Assembly (NCBI RefSeq): GCF_008153345.1
Contig: NZ_CP042818.1
Coordinates: 558,001 to 622,000, forward strand
Source: Treponema phagedenis
GTDB lineage: Bacteria; Spirochaetota; Spirochaetia; Treponematales; Treponemataceae
Direction: 5' to 3'
DNA: 64,000 nucleotides
Shown here: piece by piece, positions 10,848 to 20,024 of the stretch
Position numbering within the stretch: the first letter of the stretch is position 1
Layout of the letters: every line of letters starts with the position of its first letter
Translations under genes and position numbers: made by a program
The notes under the pieces: model-generated
The model's input: only the letters and a program-made list of their open reading frames with translations
The model's database searches: none
What the model was told of the DNA's origin: nothing

Positions 10848-11215
10848 TAAATATTATAGAAAATTTTATAAAAAGAGTCCGACACTACGGTTTAGTTTTT
10901 GCCGTCCGTGGCAAAAACTAAACCACGAGTTTTAAAGTTTTAATTTTACACTTTTGTGTTGATGCTTTAAAACATCGCTTCTGCGTGGAACCACCGCCGT
11001 CCATGGCGGTTCTGATTTTGACGTCCGTGGTAAAACCAACCCTACGAGTTTTAAAGCTTTGCAAAATTATCTTGCTTTAAAACATCGTTTCTGTTTGGAA
11101 CCACGGGCGTCCGTGCCCGTTCTGAATGTAATGTTTGCTATTCCTGTTTACAGTGGCTGCGAGCTATCATCGTTGATACATTCTCTACTGTTAACTTAAC
11201 TACAGAACGTTATAC
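10848..11215 (-). repeat. MITE-like repeat with two tandem hairpin cassettes
   Basis: Opens with AAAATTTTATAAAAAGAGTCCGAC and ends with CTACAGAACGTTATAC. Inside are two successive cassettes: a type I hairpin GTTTAGTTTTTGCC gtccgt GGCAAAAACTAAAC, type II pairs, type III hairpin GAACCACCGCC gtccat GGCGGTTC, then a second type II pair and a second type III of the other stem class, GAACCACGGGC gtccgt GCCCGTTC. It fills the gap between hemerythrin and kinase and is carried along in the duplication. Confidence 0.8.
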
Positions 11216-11331
11216 TGATAATTTTCATGTACGGATTTTATCTATGATCAAATAATTATTGATTTATTCACCTTTTTAAATTATACTCAGGTTTGAAATT
11301 GAGGGGCAGTTTAACAAATCGGAAGTTGTAT

Positions 11332-12042
11332 ATGCTTTTATTTTTAGAAAATTTTTTGATTACATTTTTTTGTTCTCTTCTTCTAAAGGAAAATTTTCCC
11401 GATGCAATGGGCATAGAATATTTCATCATAATTTTTTCAGCATGCTTATGGCTCTATATCACCGATAATAAGAAATGGAAAATCCTGTTTCTTGCCGGTT
11501 TCATATTTTCTGTTTTTGTTGTTGATGCGACACTGTGTTTTTTCTCGCCCGCATTCATCACGATAGATTTAAAACTTTCAAATAAAAAAATAAAACCAGC
11601 CTCTTTTGAAATACCGACCGATTTGGTTTTTAAACTGATCCCAATCTCTTGCATTTTTTTTAATTTCAATATATTGCTTTTTATTTTTTCTCTTGTGGTA
11701 TTTTTCTACTCAGGTATTAAGGAAAACTATTTTTTAACGGCAGCGGAATTAACAATGCTGCAAGATATATTGTCCGAAAATAAATTACACGCAGAAAAGC
11801 AAAAGCGTATTTTCCAAATCGATTTGCTAAAAAATGCAGAGGTCTCAATCTTAGCGGAACGCAATCGTATTTCCGGAGTACTGCATAATTCAATCGGGCA
11901 TACATTGAGTTCCGCGATTTTACAAGTTAATGCCTTAAAGTATATCGCAGATAATGAAGAGGTAAAAGACAAGCTTGCGGTTTTACAAACATCGTTAGAA
12001 ACAGGTATGACCGAAATACGAAAAAGTTTAGGGCACCTCTAA
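11332..12042 (+). pseudogene. Sensor histidine kinase truncated by IS5-family element
   Basis: This is the 5' two-thirds of the intact kinase at 14285-15403. It keeps the membrane part and the phosphoacceptor helix (AERNRISGVLHNSIGHTLSS) but lacks the ATP-binding domain. After EIRKSL the frame enters the IS inverted repeat and ends as GHL-stop, so the IS end supplies the stop codon. ATG 11332 has GGAAG six bases upstream; the longer TTG start at 11293 has only a weak site. A stable product could only be a membrane fragment with an unphosphorylatable dimer domain. It lies in the left unit of the tandem duplication. Confidence 0.88.
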
Positions 12043-13240
12043 AAACCTATTTTTTAGTGTACCTATTTATTATTTTAGTAGCTTTTTTATAAATTGTCTA
12101 GTGTAAAACTTGGATTCTTTATCTTAGTTCTCTTACTTTTCCATTTTATTACCTATATGCTCTCTCATTTTACTTCTTTAGATAGCAATATCGGCATAAG
12201 TTGTATGTTAAGTTCATCATTATTATCGAAAATGTTGCACGAGCTAGTCCTATCGTTCTTACATAGATACCTTTCATTGAGTTTGTCATAAAGCCAAATA
12301 CATGTTCAACTCTTGCCCGTATTTTTGATTTTTTTCTGTTACCGATTTTTTGTTTTTTAGTAAGAGGTTTCCCTCTTGCTCCTCTTTCACAAATTTGTCC
12401 TTCTATCCCTTTCGCTTTTAAAATCCCCTCTATTTCTTCTCCTATATAGGCACTATCTGCGTATAATCTTTCATCTTTCCTTTCAACTAAATTTTTTAAC
12501 TCTCTACTATCATGAACATTGGCTGCTGTTACCGTTGCTTTCAATATAAGCTTACTTTTTTTATCTATTTTTATATGATCTTTATAACCGTAATAATTAC
12601 GTTTATGCTTCTTTGTCCACCTCGCATCACAGTCTTTTTGCGATAATTTTGCCTTATTTTGTTTTTCTTGCCATTGTTCAGGAATTTTTCCGTTTTTGAT
12701 TTGTTCATTTTCATCTTTGCTGTTATGCTGTATCGGTGCTTCTACTATTGTCGCATCTATTATCGTTCCCTCTTTTCCTATTAAGTTATTTTTAGCTAAT
12801 TCTTTTCCAAACTTTTCAAATAATTTTTTTGATACTCTCGCTTCAATGAGTTTTTCTTTAAAAAGCCATATTGTTTTTGCATCGGGTACTTTATCTTTTA
12901 ATTCCAATCCTAAAAATCTCATAAAGGATAGCCGATCGTTTATTTGATATTCCGTTTGGTCATCACTTATGTTGTATAATTTTTGTAAAATTATTATTTT
13001 AAACATCATTACATAATCGTATGCAGGTCTTCCGCCTAAACCTTTTGGCTCTTTAGTTAATGCTTTTTTTAATAGGGGCTTGAATATTTCCCAATTTATT
13101 TTTTCGTTTAATTTTTCAAGACTATCTCCTAGCTTACTTAATACTCTTAAACGATCTTCTTCATCAAATAATCCTTTTTGTTTCATACCTCATTTTATCA
13201 TCTTTTTAATCTTTTTTAAAGGGGGTTTTTAGAGGTGCCC
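12031..13240 (-). mobile_element. IS5-family insertion sequence, copy 2 (1210 bp) at duplication junction
   Basis: Same ends and same length as copy 1 but in the opposite orientation. Its flanks do not match: TTTA on the left (kinase sequence) and TGTA on the right (sequence upstream of hemerythrin). The missing target duplication is what recombination between two separate IS insertions would leave. Confidence 0.93.
12170..13186 (-). CDS. IS5-family transposase (identical to copy 1)
   Basis: A 338-residue IS5-family DDE transposase, residue for residue the same as the one at 2585-3601, with GTIIDATIVEAP, RLYADSAYIGEE and RARVEHVFGFM marking the catalytic regions. It reads against the flanking hemerythrin and kinase genes. 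Confidence 0.93.
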   Translation of the reverse strand: MKQKGLFDEEDRLRVLSKLGDSLEKLNEKINWEIFKPLLKKALTKEPKGLGGRPAYDYVMMFKIIILQKLYNISDDQTEYQINDRLSFMRFLGLELKDKVPDAKTIWLFKEKLIEARVSKKLFEKFGKELAKNNLIGKEGTIIDATIVEAPIQHNSKDENEQIKNGKIPEQWQEKQNKAKLSQKDCDARWTKKHKRNYYGYKDHIKIDKKSKLILKATVTAANVHDSRELKNLVERKDERLYADSAYIGEEIEGILKAKGIEGQICERGARGKPLTKKQKIGNRKKSKIRARVEHVFGFMTNSMKGIYVRTIGLARATFSIIMMNLTYNLCRYCYLKK

Positions 13241-13352
13241 TGTATTGAATTTTGCAGCTTCAAAGTATGAAAAGCAGGAATAAATGGTTTAAGTTCTGTA
13301 ACTGCAAACTAACATATTGACCATACACTCTCTTGTAGACTACAATATCTTT

Positions 13353-13784
13353 ATGGAATGTTCATTAAATTTTAAATGGAAAGACAGTCTCAGTGTGGGG
13401 TATAACACGATTGACCTGCACCACAAAAAACTATTAAGTCTTATTAACGATTTTGCGGATTTACTTTCATTACCGCAGGCGAAGTATAAGGTACATGTTG
13501 GAAGAGTTTTAATGAGCCTCTGTGATTATACCGTTTATCATTTTAGCGAAGAAGAAAAAATTATGCGAAGATATAAGTATCCGCAATTTGAGGAACATGC
13601 ACAAATTCATGCAGCATTTGTGCAGCGCATTAAGGATTCTTTAGTTCCCCTTGCTTCAGGAAATATGGAAGCGGGAGCTGAATTTTGTAATTTTTTAGGC
13701 GAATGGCTTCTTCACCATATTGCGGTAACAGATCAAAAATGGGCCGAATTCATACAAAAAAATCATCCCGATGCAAAGTTTTAA
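13353..13784 (+). CDS. Bacteriohemerythrin (duplicate copy 2)
   Basis: Identical 143-residue protein to the one at 10400-10831, with all expected di-iron ligands (DLHHKK, HFSEEE, EEHAQIHAAF, HHIAVTDQKW). An extra C upstream opens a longer frame from 13317 (MTIHSLVDYNIF), but I keep ATG 13353 because only this start is shared by both copies and fits the family. It lies next to the intact histidine kinase. Confidence 0.92.
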   Translation: MECSLNFKWKDSLSVGYNTIDLHHKKLLSLINDFADLLSLPQAKYKVHVGRVLMSLCDYTVYHFSEEEKIMRRYKYPQFEEHAQIHAAFVQRIKDSLVPLASGNMEAGAEFCNFLGEWLLHHIAVTDQKWAEFIQKNHPDAKF

Positions 13785-13800
13785 ACTGATTTTCTTTTTT

Positions 13801-14168
13801 TAAATATTATAGAAAATTTTATAAAAAGAGTCCGACACTACGGTTTAGTTTTTGCCGTCCGTGGCAAAAACTAAACCACGAGTTTTAAAGTTTTAATTTT
13901 ACACTTTTGTGTTGATGCTTTAAAACATCGCTTCTGCGTGGAACCACCGCCGTCCATGGCGGTTCTGATTTTGACGTCCGTGGTAAAACCAACCCTACGA
14001 GTTTTAAAGCTTTGCAAAATTATCTTGCTTTAAAACATCGTTTCTGTTTGGAACCACGGGCGTCCGTGCCCGTTCTGAATGTAATGTTTGCTATTCCTGT
14101 TTACAGTGGCTGCGAGCTATCATCGTTGATACATTCTCTACTGTTAACTTAACTACAGAACGTTATAC
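13801..14168 (-). repeat. MITE-like repeat with two hairpin cassettes (duplicate)
   Basis: Copy of 10848-11215 inside the right duplication unit, with the same two cassettes. It occupies most of the gap between hemerythrin and the kinase; I see no further gene there. Confidence 0.8.
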
Positions 14169-14284
14169 TGATAATTTTCATGTACGGATTTTATCTATGA
14201 TCAAATAATTATTGATTTATTCACCTTTTTAAATTATACTCAGGTTTGAAATTGAGGGGCAGTTTAACAAATCGGAAGTTGTAT

Positions 14285-15403
14285 ATGCTTTTATTTTTAG
14301 AAAATTTTTTGATTACATTTTTTTGTTCTCTTCTTCTAAAGGAAAATTTTCCCGATGCAATGGGCATAGAATATTTCATCATAATTTTTTCAGCATGCTT
14401 ATGGCTCTATATCACCGATAATAAGAAATGGAAAATCCTGTTTCTTGCCGGTTTCATATTTTCTGTTTTTGTTGTTGATGCGACACTGTGTTTTTTCTCG
14501 CCCGCATTCATCACGATAGATTTAAAACTTTCAAATAAAAAAATAAAACCAGCCTCTTTTGAAATACCGACCGATTTGGTTTTTAAACTGATCCCAATCT
14601 CTTGCATTTTTTTTAATTTCAATATATTGCTTTTTATTTTTTCTCTTGTGGTATTTTTCTACTCAGGTATTAAGGAAAACTATTTTTTAACGGCAGCGGA
14701 ATTAACAATGCTGCAAGATATATTGTCCGAAAATAAATTACACGCAGAAAAGCAAAAGCGTATTTTCCAAATCGATTTGCTAAAAAATGCAGAGGTCTCA
14801 ATCTTAGCGGAACGCAATCGTATTTCCGGAGTACTGCATAATTCAATCGGGCATACATTGAGTTCCGCGATTTTACAAGTTAATGCCTTAAAGTATATCG
14901 CGGATAATGAAGAGGTAAAAGACAAGCTTGCGGTTTTACAAACATCGTTAGAAACAGGTATGACCGAAATACGAAAAAGTTTACACAATATACACGACAC
15001 CTCTTTTAACTTACAAACCGCCTTAGACAAATTGATAGAAAAAATATCAAACCCTAAAATAAAATTGATTTATAAAATAGATGCACTTCCCTATGTGTTG
15101 AAACATGATATCATCTCAATCATAAAAGAAGGAATTGCAAATACCGTTAAGCATAGCGGCGCAACACTGATGGACATTATTCTTTTAGAGCACCGCGGTT
15201 TTTATTCTGTTGTAATTAATGATAACGGTTGTGGTTTTAACTCATCTGTTCCAATACAAGAAGGAATCGGACTTTCTGTGTTAAGAGAAATAGTAGAAAA
15301 AAATAATGGGACAATAAACTTTTATTCCGATGGTGGCTTTAAAATTCATATTATATTTCCAAAGCAAATAGCGGAGGCAGAAAATGAACATCATAATAAT
15401 TGA
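14285..15403 (+). CDS. NarL-type sensor histidine kinase, membrane-bound
   Basis: Autophosphorylating sensor for the response regulator that follows. Four or more membrane segments occupy the N-terminal 135 residues. A linker leads to a HisKA_3 helix with the phosphoacceptor His in RNRISGVLHNSIGH (about residue 185 from ATG 14285). The GHKL ATPase follows: N box in KEGIANTVKHSGAT, G1 in INDNGCGFN and G2 in GIGLSVLREIVEKNNGTI. The last 20 bases overlap the regulator start, so the two are co-translated. ATG 14285 has GGAAG at good spacing; a TTG at 14246 would add 13 residues. The input signal is unknown; the hemerythrin neighbour makes oxygen or redox plausible but that is only context. Confidence 0.9.
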   Translation: MLLFLENFLITFFCSLLLKENFPDAMGIEYFIIIFSACLWLYITDNKKWKILFLAGFIFSVFVVDATLCFFSPAFITIDLKLSNKKIKPASFEIPTDLVFKLIPISCIFFNFNILLFIFSLVVFFYSGIKENYFLTAAELTMLQDILSENKLHAEKQKRIFQIDLLKNAEVSILAERNRISGVLHNSIGHTLSSAILQVNALKYIADNEEVKDKLAVLQTSLETGMTEIRKSLHNIHDTSFNLQTALDKLIEKISNPKIKLIYKIDALPYVLKHDIISIIKEGIANTVKHSGATLMDIILLEHRGFYSVVINDNGCGFNSSVPIQEGIGLSVLREIVEKNNGTINFYSDGGFKIHIIFPKQIAEAENEHHNN

Positions 15404-15989
15404 TGATGACCCTCTTGTCATATCGTCATTAACAACAATATTAACTGCGAATAAATTTACTATATCTGCCTGCGGTTCTGATGGAGAAGAGGCAATACAG
15501 CTCTTTAAAAAATTCAAGCCGGATATTTTGTTAATGGATATAAGAATGGAAGGAGTCAATGGTATTACTGCAAGTGAAAAAATTTTAAAAGAATATAAGG
15601 ATGCAAAAATTTTATTACTTACAACATTTCAAGACGAGGAATATATTACCAAAGCGTTAAATTTCGGATGCAGAGGTTATATCTTAAAACAAAATATAGA
15701 GTCGCTTGTGCCTGCGCTTAACGCAATCGCTGCAGGCAGTATTGTTTTTGATTCTCAAATAATGAATAAAATCCCGACCAAAAAACCACAAAAAGAAAAA
15801 TTCTTTGAAGACCTTAACGAAAGAGAAGCTGATATTTTAGAGCTCATCGCAGACGGATTAAACAATAAAGAAATTGCACAGCGGCTCTACTTAAGCGAAG
15901 GCACGATACGAAATTATGTTTCCTCCATTTTAGAAAAACTCGCCTTACGCGACCGCACGCAATTAGTTGTTTATTATTACACTAAATAA
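15384..15989 (+). CDS. NarL/LuxR-type response regulator
   Basis: A 201-residue DNA-binding regulator paired with the kinase it overlaps. Receiver domain: acidic pocket D7-D9, phosphoacceptor D52 (DILLMDIRMEG), T80 and K102 (YILKQN). C-terminal LuxR-type HTH from about 140: LNEREADILELIADGLNNKE, then LYLSEGTIRNYVSSILEKL. Phosphorylation by the kinase is expected to drive dimerisation and promoter binding. No target site can be named from the window. About one kilobase without a gene follows. Confidence 0.93.
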   Translation: MNIIIIDDDPLVISSLTTILTANKFTISACGSDGEEAIQLFKKFKPDILLMDIRMEGVNGITASEKILKEYKDAKILLLTTFQDEEYITKALNFGCRGYILKQNIESLVPALNAIAAGSIVFDSQIMNKIPTKKPQKEKFFEDLNEREADILELIADGLNNKEIAQRLYLSEGTIRNYVSSILEKLALRDRTQLVVYYYTK

Positions 15990-16421
15990 AAACCGCTAAA
16001 CATAACTATTCTTATATCTGCGGTAACCAGACCACCGGCTCCAAACAAATGCAGAATCATGCAAGCCACATCTAATACAACACTGTGCCGGATCAAACAG
16101 AGAGAATTGTTTTAAAAGAACAGATTTTAGCCTTTTCGCCACTGTAGGTAGCGTGAACTTCGCTGCCTACAAACATACGATTAAAGGCAGTTATAAATTA
16201 TTTGAAAAATGCAAAAGGAAAAGTTTAAACCCTCCCAAAAACTATAAAATAAATTTCAAACCGCTAATTCTTTACTTTCAGCGGTATAGAAATAATAAAA
16301 AACCTCGCTTATTTTATTGCTATTCAAGGCATTTAAAAACTGCTTTTTATTTATGGAAAATCATATTTCACTACAGACCATACACATAAAAAAACAACCG
16401 ATATAAGGAGAGTAAAAACTA
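15990..16421. other. Intergenic stretch without recognisable gene
   Basis: No convincing reading frame: the 78-residue frame at 16153-16389 has no family features or ribosome site. The only structure I see is a hairpin GTAGGTAGCG / CGCTGCCTAC around 16145-16172 without a T run. Confidence 0.5.
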
Positions 16422-16803
16422 CTGTAGCGTTTTGTAATTAACTTCCTGTTATAAAAATCGAGGTATCAACAATACGGGACTGCGGATTTAAACATTCCTA
16501 TGGTAAATTGCTCACCGTTGCTCAATTCTAAACGATGTTTAAAAGCATCAACACTGTTTTGCAAAATTGAAGCTTTTAAACTCGCAGGTTTGGTTTTGCC
16601 ACGGACGGCAAAAACTGCCCCGGATGGCGGTGGTTCTAAACAGAATTGAGTTTGAAAACTACCACAGCTATATAAACAGGAGTTTTCAAACTCATAGGTT
16701 TCATTTTACCACGGACGGCAAAAACTGCCCCGGGCTCTTTTTTACAAAATTTTTTATAGTTCGTATTAAAAAACGAATCGACTTATTAAAAAACGTTATA
16801 GTA
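16422..16803 (+). repeat. MITE-like repeat with hairpin cassettes, both ends present
   Basis: Left end GTAGCGTTTTGTAATTAACT preceded by TACT; right end TTAAAAAACGTTATAGTA. Inside are the family core (GGTAAATTGCTCACCGTTG), a type II-like pair, half hairpins around ACGGACGGCAAAAACTGCCCC, and the alternative type II stem GAGTTTGAAAACT / AGTTTTCAAACTC. Orientation is that of the simple copy at 34685. Confidence 0.8.
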
Positions 16804-17008
16804 GTTCATCCGCAGTTCCGCCGGCGATTTATAAGTATTCAACTCCGGCAAAGTTTAAGCTAAAGCCGATTTTTTGTAAGCGCCAAACCGCAACGCCTGC
16901 GCTTTCTTCGTAAGTCCTTGTATTCCTTCATTCCCCCTTGTTTTTTTCAGTTGTTTACAATATGCTAGTGTTCACGTGATTATATAATCGCAAAGATAAG
17001 GAGCAATA

Positions 17009-17596
17009 ATGAAACAGAGAGAGAAAAAACTTGTAATGATCGGCGCCTTGGGAGCGCTGTCTGTCTTTTTGGGAATTACACGTCTCGGCTTTTTTCCGTG
17101 GATTTCAGGAGTCACTATTACTGTTTTACATATTCCCGCTATTATCGGGGCTATTCTTGAAGGCCCCGTAGTAGGCTGCGGCATCGGATTAATATTCGGC
17201 TTATTCAGTTTATTAAAAGCAAATATTGCGCCGATGGGACCGGTAGACATTGCTTTTAGGAATCCTCTTGTTTCGGTTTTACCGCGAATCATATTTCCTC
17301 TTGCTGTTTGGGCTCTGTATATATTGATACGAAAAATCAATAAATACATAAGCTTCGGGCTTTCCGCATTTATCGGTACTCTTATTCACACTGTGCTAGT
17401 ATTATCCATGATGTGGGCAACCCAAGGTTCGGGAATTTTAACCGGCGCAACGGGAATAGGTATTTGGGCGGCAATCGGAACCGTTATTGTCGCAAACGGC
17501 ATTCCCGAAGCAATTGCTGCAGCTATTATTGCAACAGCAGTTTGCGCAATTTGGCTTAAAGAAGATACCGGCAGAAAACCGAAAATTTTTTCTTGA
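17009..17596 (+). CDS. ECF transporter S component family membrane protein
   Basis: A 195-residue integral membrane protein with about six hydrophobic segments. The pattern LGITRLGFFPWI, then TITVLHIPAIIGAILEGPVV and GLIFGLFSLL is typical of substrate-binding S components of energy-coupling factor vitamin importers, which work with a shared EcfA/A'/T module. That module is not in the window. The substrate cannot be told from sequence; the pantothenate/HmpT-like group is possible. ATG 17009 has AAGGAG upstream, and a TATAAT-like box lies near 16982. mutL follows 44 bases downstream in the same direction. Confidence 0.8.
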   Translation: MKQREKKLVMIGALGALSVFLGITRLGFFPWISGVTITVLHIPAIIGAILEGPVVGCGIGLIFGLFSLLKANIAPMGPVDIAFRNPLVSVLPRIIFPLAVWALYILIRKINKYISFGLSAFIGTLIHTVLVLSMMWATQGSGILTGATGIGIWAAIGTVIVANGIPEAIAAAIIATAVCAIWLKEDTGRKPKIFS

Positions 17597-17640
17597 CCGC
17601 AGGCACCGGTTTTGCATACTAAGGCAAATTGAGTTAAACA

Positions 17641-19482
17641 ATGAAAGCGCAAAGCAGATATCATCCTATTAAAAAACTTTCTCAAGAGTCTGCACAAAAA
17701 ATTGCCGCAGGAGAAATAATTGAACGCCCTGCATCCGTTATTCGCGAACTGTTGGATAACGCAATAGATTCCGGTGCAACAAAAATTCAGGTGGAAATTA
17801 AAAACGGCGGTATTGATTTTATCCGCGTTGTCGATAACGGATGCGGTATGACAAAAGAAGATGTGGAACTTTGCACGCAAACACATGCCACCAGTAAAAT
17901 AGAAACCGTAGAAGATTTGCTTAAGCTCTCGACGCTCGGGTTTCGCGGCGAAGCCCTTTCTTCAATTGATTCGGTAAGCAGATTGGAAATTACCTCCACC
18001 CGTGAAGGTCCGAGCGCATGGCGATACCAATTAAAAAAAACAATCCCCGCGCGCCTTGCAGAAGGAACCAGCGTACAAATAGAGAATCTTTTTGAAAATT
18101 TTCCCGCACGTAAGCAGTTTTTAAAACGGGCAAGTGCGGAAGCAAACCTCTGCCGCCAAATATTTATTGATAAAGCACTTCCCCACTTCGAAACCGAATT
18201 CACTTTCACTGTAGATGATTCCCTTAAGCTTAGGTTACCGGCTTGCAAAAATTTAAAGCAACGCTACCTCAATGCGCTGCAACCGAAAGAGCCTGAAAAA
18301 CTTTTTCATCAAATCGAAATTGCAGAAGAACGCTTTTCTTTTGCTGCGGTACTCGGCAGCCCTGATGTAGTTCGATCCGACAAACGAAATATTATGATTT
18401 TTGCAAACGGGAGGCGCATCACCGAATACGGTTTAACGCAGGCAATTTTATACGGCAGCGAAGGTTATTTTCCTAACGGAGCTTTTCCGATCGGTATTCT
18501 CTTTTTACAAGTAACCCCCGACCGGGTGGATTTCAACATTCATCCGGCAAAAAAAGAAGCTCGCTTTCAAGATTACGGAGAAATCCATCATGCGGTAAGC
18601 TCCGCAGTTGCCAACTTTTATAGACAAAAAACGGTTGCGAATCTCTTAAAAGATACCAAGTATGATCCGAGTTTTTCACAAGAATTAAACTTCACTGAAA
18701 ATCACACCAAAAATCAAATAAATCATGCATGGAGTCAGTCTAATAGAGAGTATACGGACCGTATCGGCGGCAAATTCGGCATCGCTGCGAGAGATTTCAC
18801 CTATTCTGAAAAACCGATGCCTTCATTTGACACCGTCCAAGATTATCGGGAAAATTATACAAGCGGAAAGGTTTCATCAGATTTTTTCTCAAGGAATATT
18901 TTGCCTGAAAACTCTGCCGCGCCGCCGCAGCTCCCTCAATCCGATTTCAAGTTTCTTGGGCAGGTAGCCGGCACCTTTATTGCTGTAGAAAAAAACGATG
19001 CCTTATACCTTATTGATCAACACGCCGCCCATGAGCGTATTCTTTTTAACGAATTAAAACAAAGTCTTGGCATCTCTCAAGAGCTGCTTATACCGTATAA
19101 AATCGTAACAGAGTCCGACAAGGACGATCAAACAATTCGCAAGGCACAAGAAGCGCTTACGCAAGCAGGGTTTAAATTGATTGATGAAGGCGACGGTATT
19201 TGGCAGGTAACAGCGGTGCCGATACGTTGGGTAGGCACGGAACAACAGCTCACAGAGGATATAATCGAAGCGGGAAAAACTTCCGAAGATATTCTGGATC
19301 ACATCCTCGCAACATCCGCTTGTAGGGCTGCGTGCAAAGACGGTGCCATTCTTGATCCCGTAACCGCAAGAAAACTTGTTGAAAAGACTTTTGCATTGCC
19401 TGAACCGCTTTGCCCGCACGGAAGACCATTGTGGATCGTGATCGACAGAGAAGAATTGTTTAAGCGGATAAAAAGAACATAG
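17641..19482 (+). CDS. mutL: DNA mismatch repair protein MutL
   Basis: Matchmaker and nicking subunit of mismatch repair. The N-terminal GHKL ATPase shows AAGEIIERPASVIRELLDNA, DNGCGMTKED (ATP lid) and LGFRGEAL. The catalytic base region reads LLDNAIDSG where most MutL proteins have a Glu (VENS/VENAIDAG); here it is Asp. The C-terminal domain carries the endonuclease motif DQHAAHERILFNE (the DQHA-x2-E-x4-E type), plus ATSACRAACKDG and CPHGRPLW, as in bacteria without MutH. 613 residues is normal. It follows the ECF gene closely and precedes a tRNA cluster on the other strand. Confidence 0.95.
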   Translation: MKAQSRYHPIKKLSQESAQKIAAGEIIERPASVIRELLDNAIDSGATKIQVEIKNGGIDFIRVVDNGCGMTKEDVELCTQTHATSKIETVEDLLKLSTLGFRGEALSSIDSVSRLEITSTREGPSAWRYQLKKTIPARLAEGTSVQIENLFENFPARKQFLKRASAEANLCRQIFIDKALPHFETEFTFTVDDSLKLRLPACKNLKQRYLNALQPKEPEKLFHQIEIAEERFSFAAVLGSPDVVRSDKRNIMIFANGRRITEYGLTQAILYGSEGYFPNGAFPIGILFLQVTPDRVDFNIHPAKKEARFQDYGEIHHAVSSAVANFYRQKTVANLLKDTKYDPSFSQELNFTENHTKNQINHAWSQSNREYTDRIGGKFGIAARDFTYSEKPMPSFDTVQDYRENYTSGKVSSDFFSRNILPENSAAPPQLPQSDFKFLGQVAGTFIAVEKNDALYLIDQHAAHERILFNELKQSLGISQELLIPYKIVTESDKDDQTIRKAQEALTQAGFKLIDEGDGIWQVTAVPIRWVGTEQQLTEDIIEAGKTSEDILDHILATSACRAACKDGAILDPVTARKLVEKTFALPEPLCPHGRPLWIVIDREELFKRIKRT

Positions 19483-19497
19483 ACCGGAAAAGAAAAA

Positions 19498-19569
19498 TCG
19501 GGCAGGGGGGATTTGAACCCCCGACTTCTTGGTCCCGAACCAAGCGCGCTACCCCTGCGCTACTGCCCG
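19498..19569 (-). tRNA. tRNA-Pro (CGG)
   Basis: On the minus strand the cloverleaf folds fully: acceptor CGGGCAG/CTGCCCG, D stem GCGC, anticodon stem CTTGG/CCAAG around loop TTCGGGA (anticodon CGG), T arm GGGGG TTCAAAT CCCCC. CCA is not encoded. Confidence 0.95.
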
Positions 19570-19620
19570 TATTTTTAATTGGTAAAGAAAAAAAAGCCCA
19601 CCGGAATGGTGAGCTTTTAG

Positions 19621-19694
19621 CGGGAGCGACGGGGCTCGAACCCGCGATCTCCGGCGTGACAGGCCAGCGCGATAACCAGCTTCGCTACGCCCCC
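19621..19694 (-). tRNA. tRNA-Asp (GTC)
   Basis: Acceptor GGGGGCG/CGCTCCC, anticodon stem CTGGC/GCCGG with loop CTGTCAC (anticodon GTC), T arm with GTTCGAGC and discriminator G, all typical of tRNA-Asp. Its synthetase gene aspS is at 26213. Confidence 0.95.
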
Positions 19695-19763
19695 GTAAGG
19701 ATTTAGATAGTATACAAAACCTTAAAAAAAGTCAATAGACTTTATATCTTTTTTTAATTTTTT

Positions 19764-19837
19764 TGACCCATAGACGATTCGAACGTCCGACCTGCTGCTT
19801 AGGAGGCAGCCGCTCTATCCACCTGAGCTAATGGATC
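19764..19837 (-). tRNA. tRNA-Arg (CCT)
   Basis: Acceptor GATCCAT/ATGGGTC, D arm GCTC..GAGC, anticodon stem GCTGC/GCAGC with loop CTCCTAA (anticodon CCT), T loop TTCGAAT. A four-copy 15-bp tandem repeat lies just upstream of its 5' end. Confidence 0.95.
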
Positions 19838-19845
19838 ATATAATT

Positions 19846-19905
19846 TCTAATAACACTGCCTCTAATAACACTGCCTCTAATAACACTGCCTCTAATAACA
19901 CTGCC
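19846..19905. repeat. Four perfect 15-bp tandem repeats
   Basis: TCTAATAACACTGCC is repeated four times without change (19846, 19861, 19876, 19891). It sits directly upstream of tRNA-Arg, where its promoter should be, and may vary in copy number. Confidence 0.95.
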
Positions 19906-20024
19906 TTTACTATACTTAAAATGTAAAATTAATTCAAGTAAGAAATTCAATTTTTGCCAGCCACTATAAAAAATTGATTAGCATAACGTATTTCTGATAA
20001 TCCGTTTTCAATACCTCTTACAAA

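Larger units (their letters stand above)
10289..12030 (+). repeat. Tandem duplication, left unit (1742 bp)
   Basis: This segment, from TGTATTGAATTTTGC to CGAAAAAGTTTA, is repeated almost base for base at 13241-14983. The few differences I found are one inserted C at the 5' flank of the hemerythrin gene (CATAACTCTC versus CATACACTCTC) and single transitions such as TATAATACG/TATAACACG, AAGGTGCAT/AAGGTACAT and ATCGCAGAT/ATCGCGGAT. An IS5-family copy sits exactly between the two units. Confidence 0.95.
13241..14983 (+). repeat. Tandem duplication, right unit (1743 bp)
   Basis: Near-identical second copy of 10289-12030. Unlike the left unit it continues without a break into the rest of the kinase gene (ACAATATACACGACACC), so this is the intact end of the ancestral locus. 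Confidence 0.95.

Noticed and set aside
16153-16389. 78-codon Lys/Tyr-rich frame downstream of the response regulator
   Set aside because: No start signal or family features; composition typical of chance frames.
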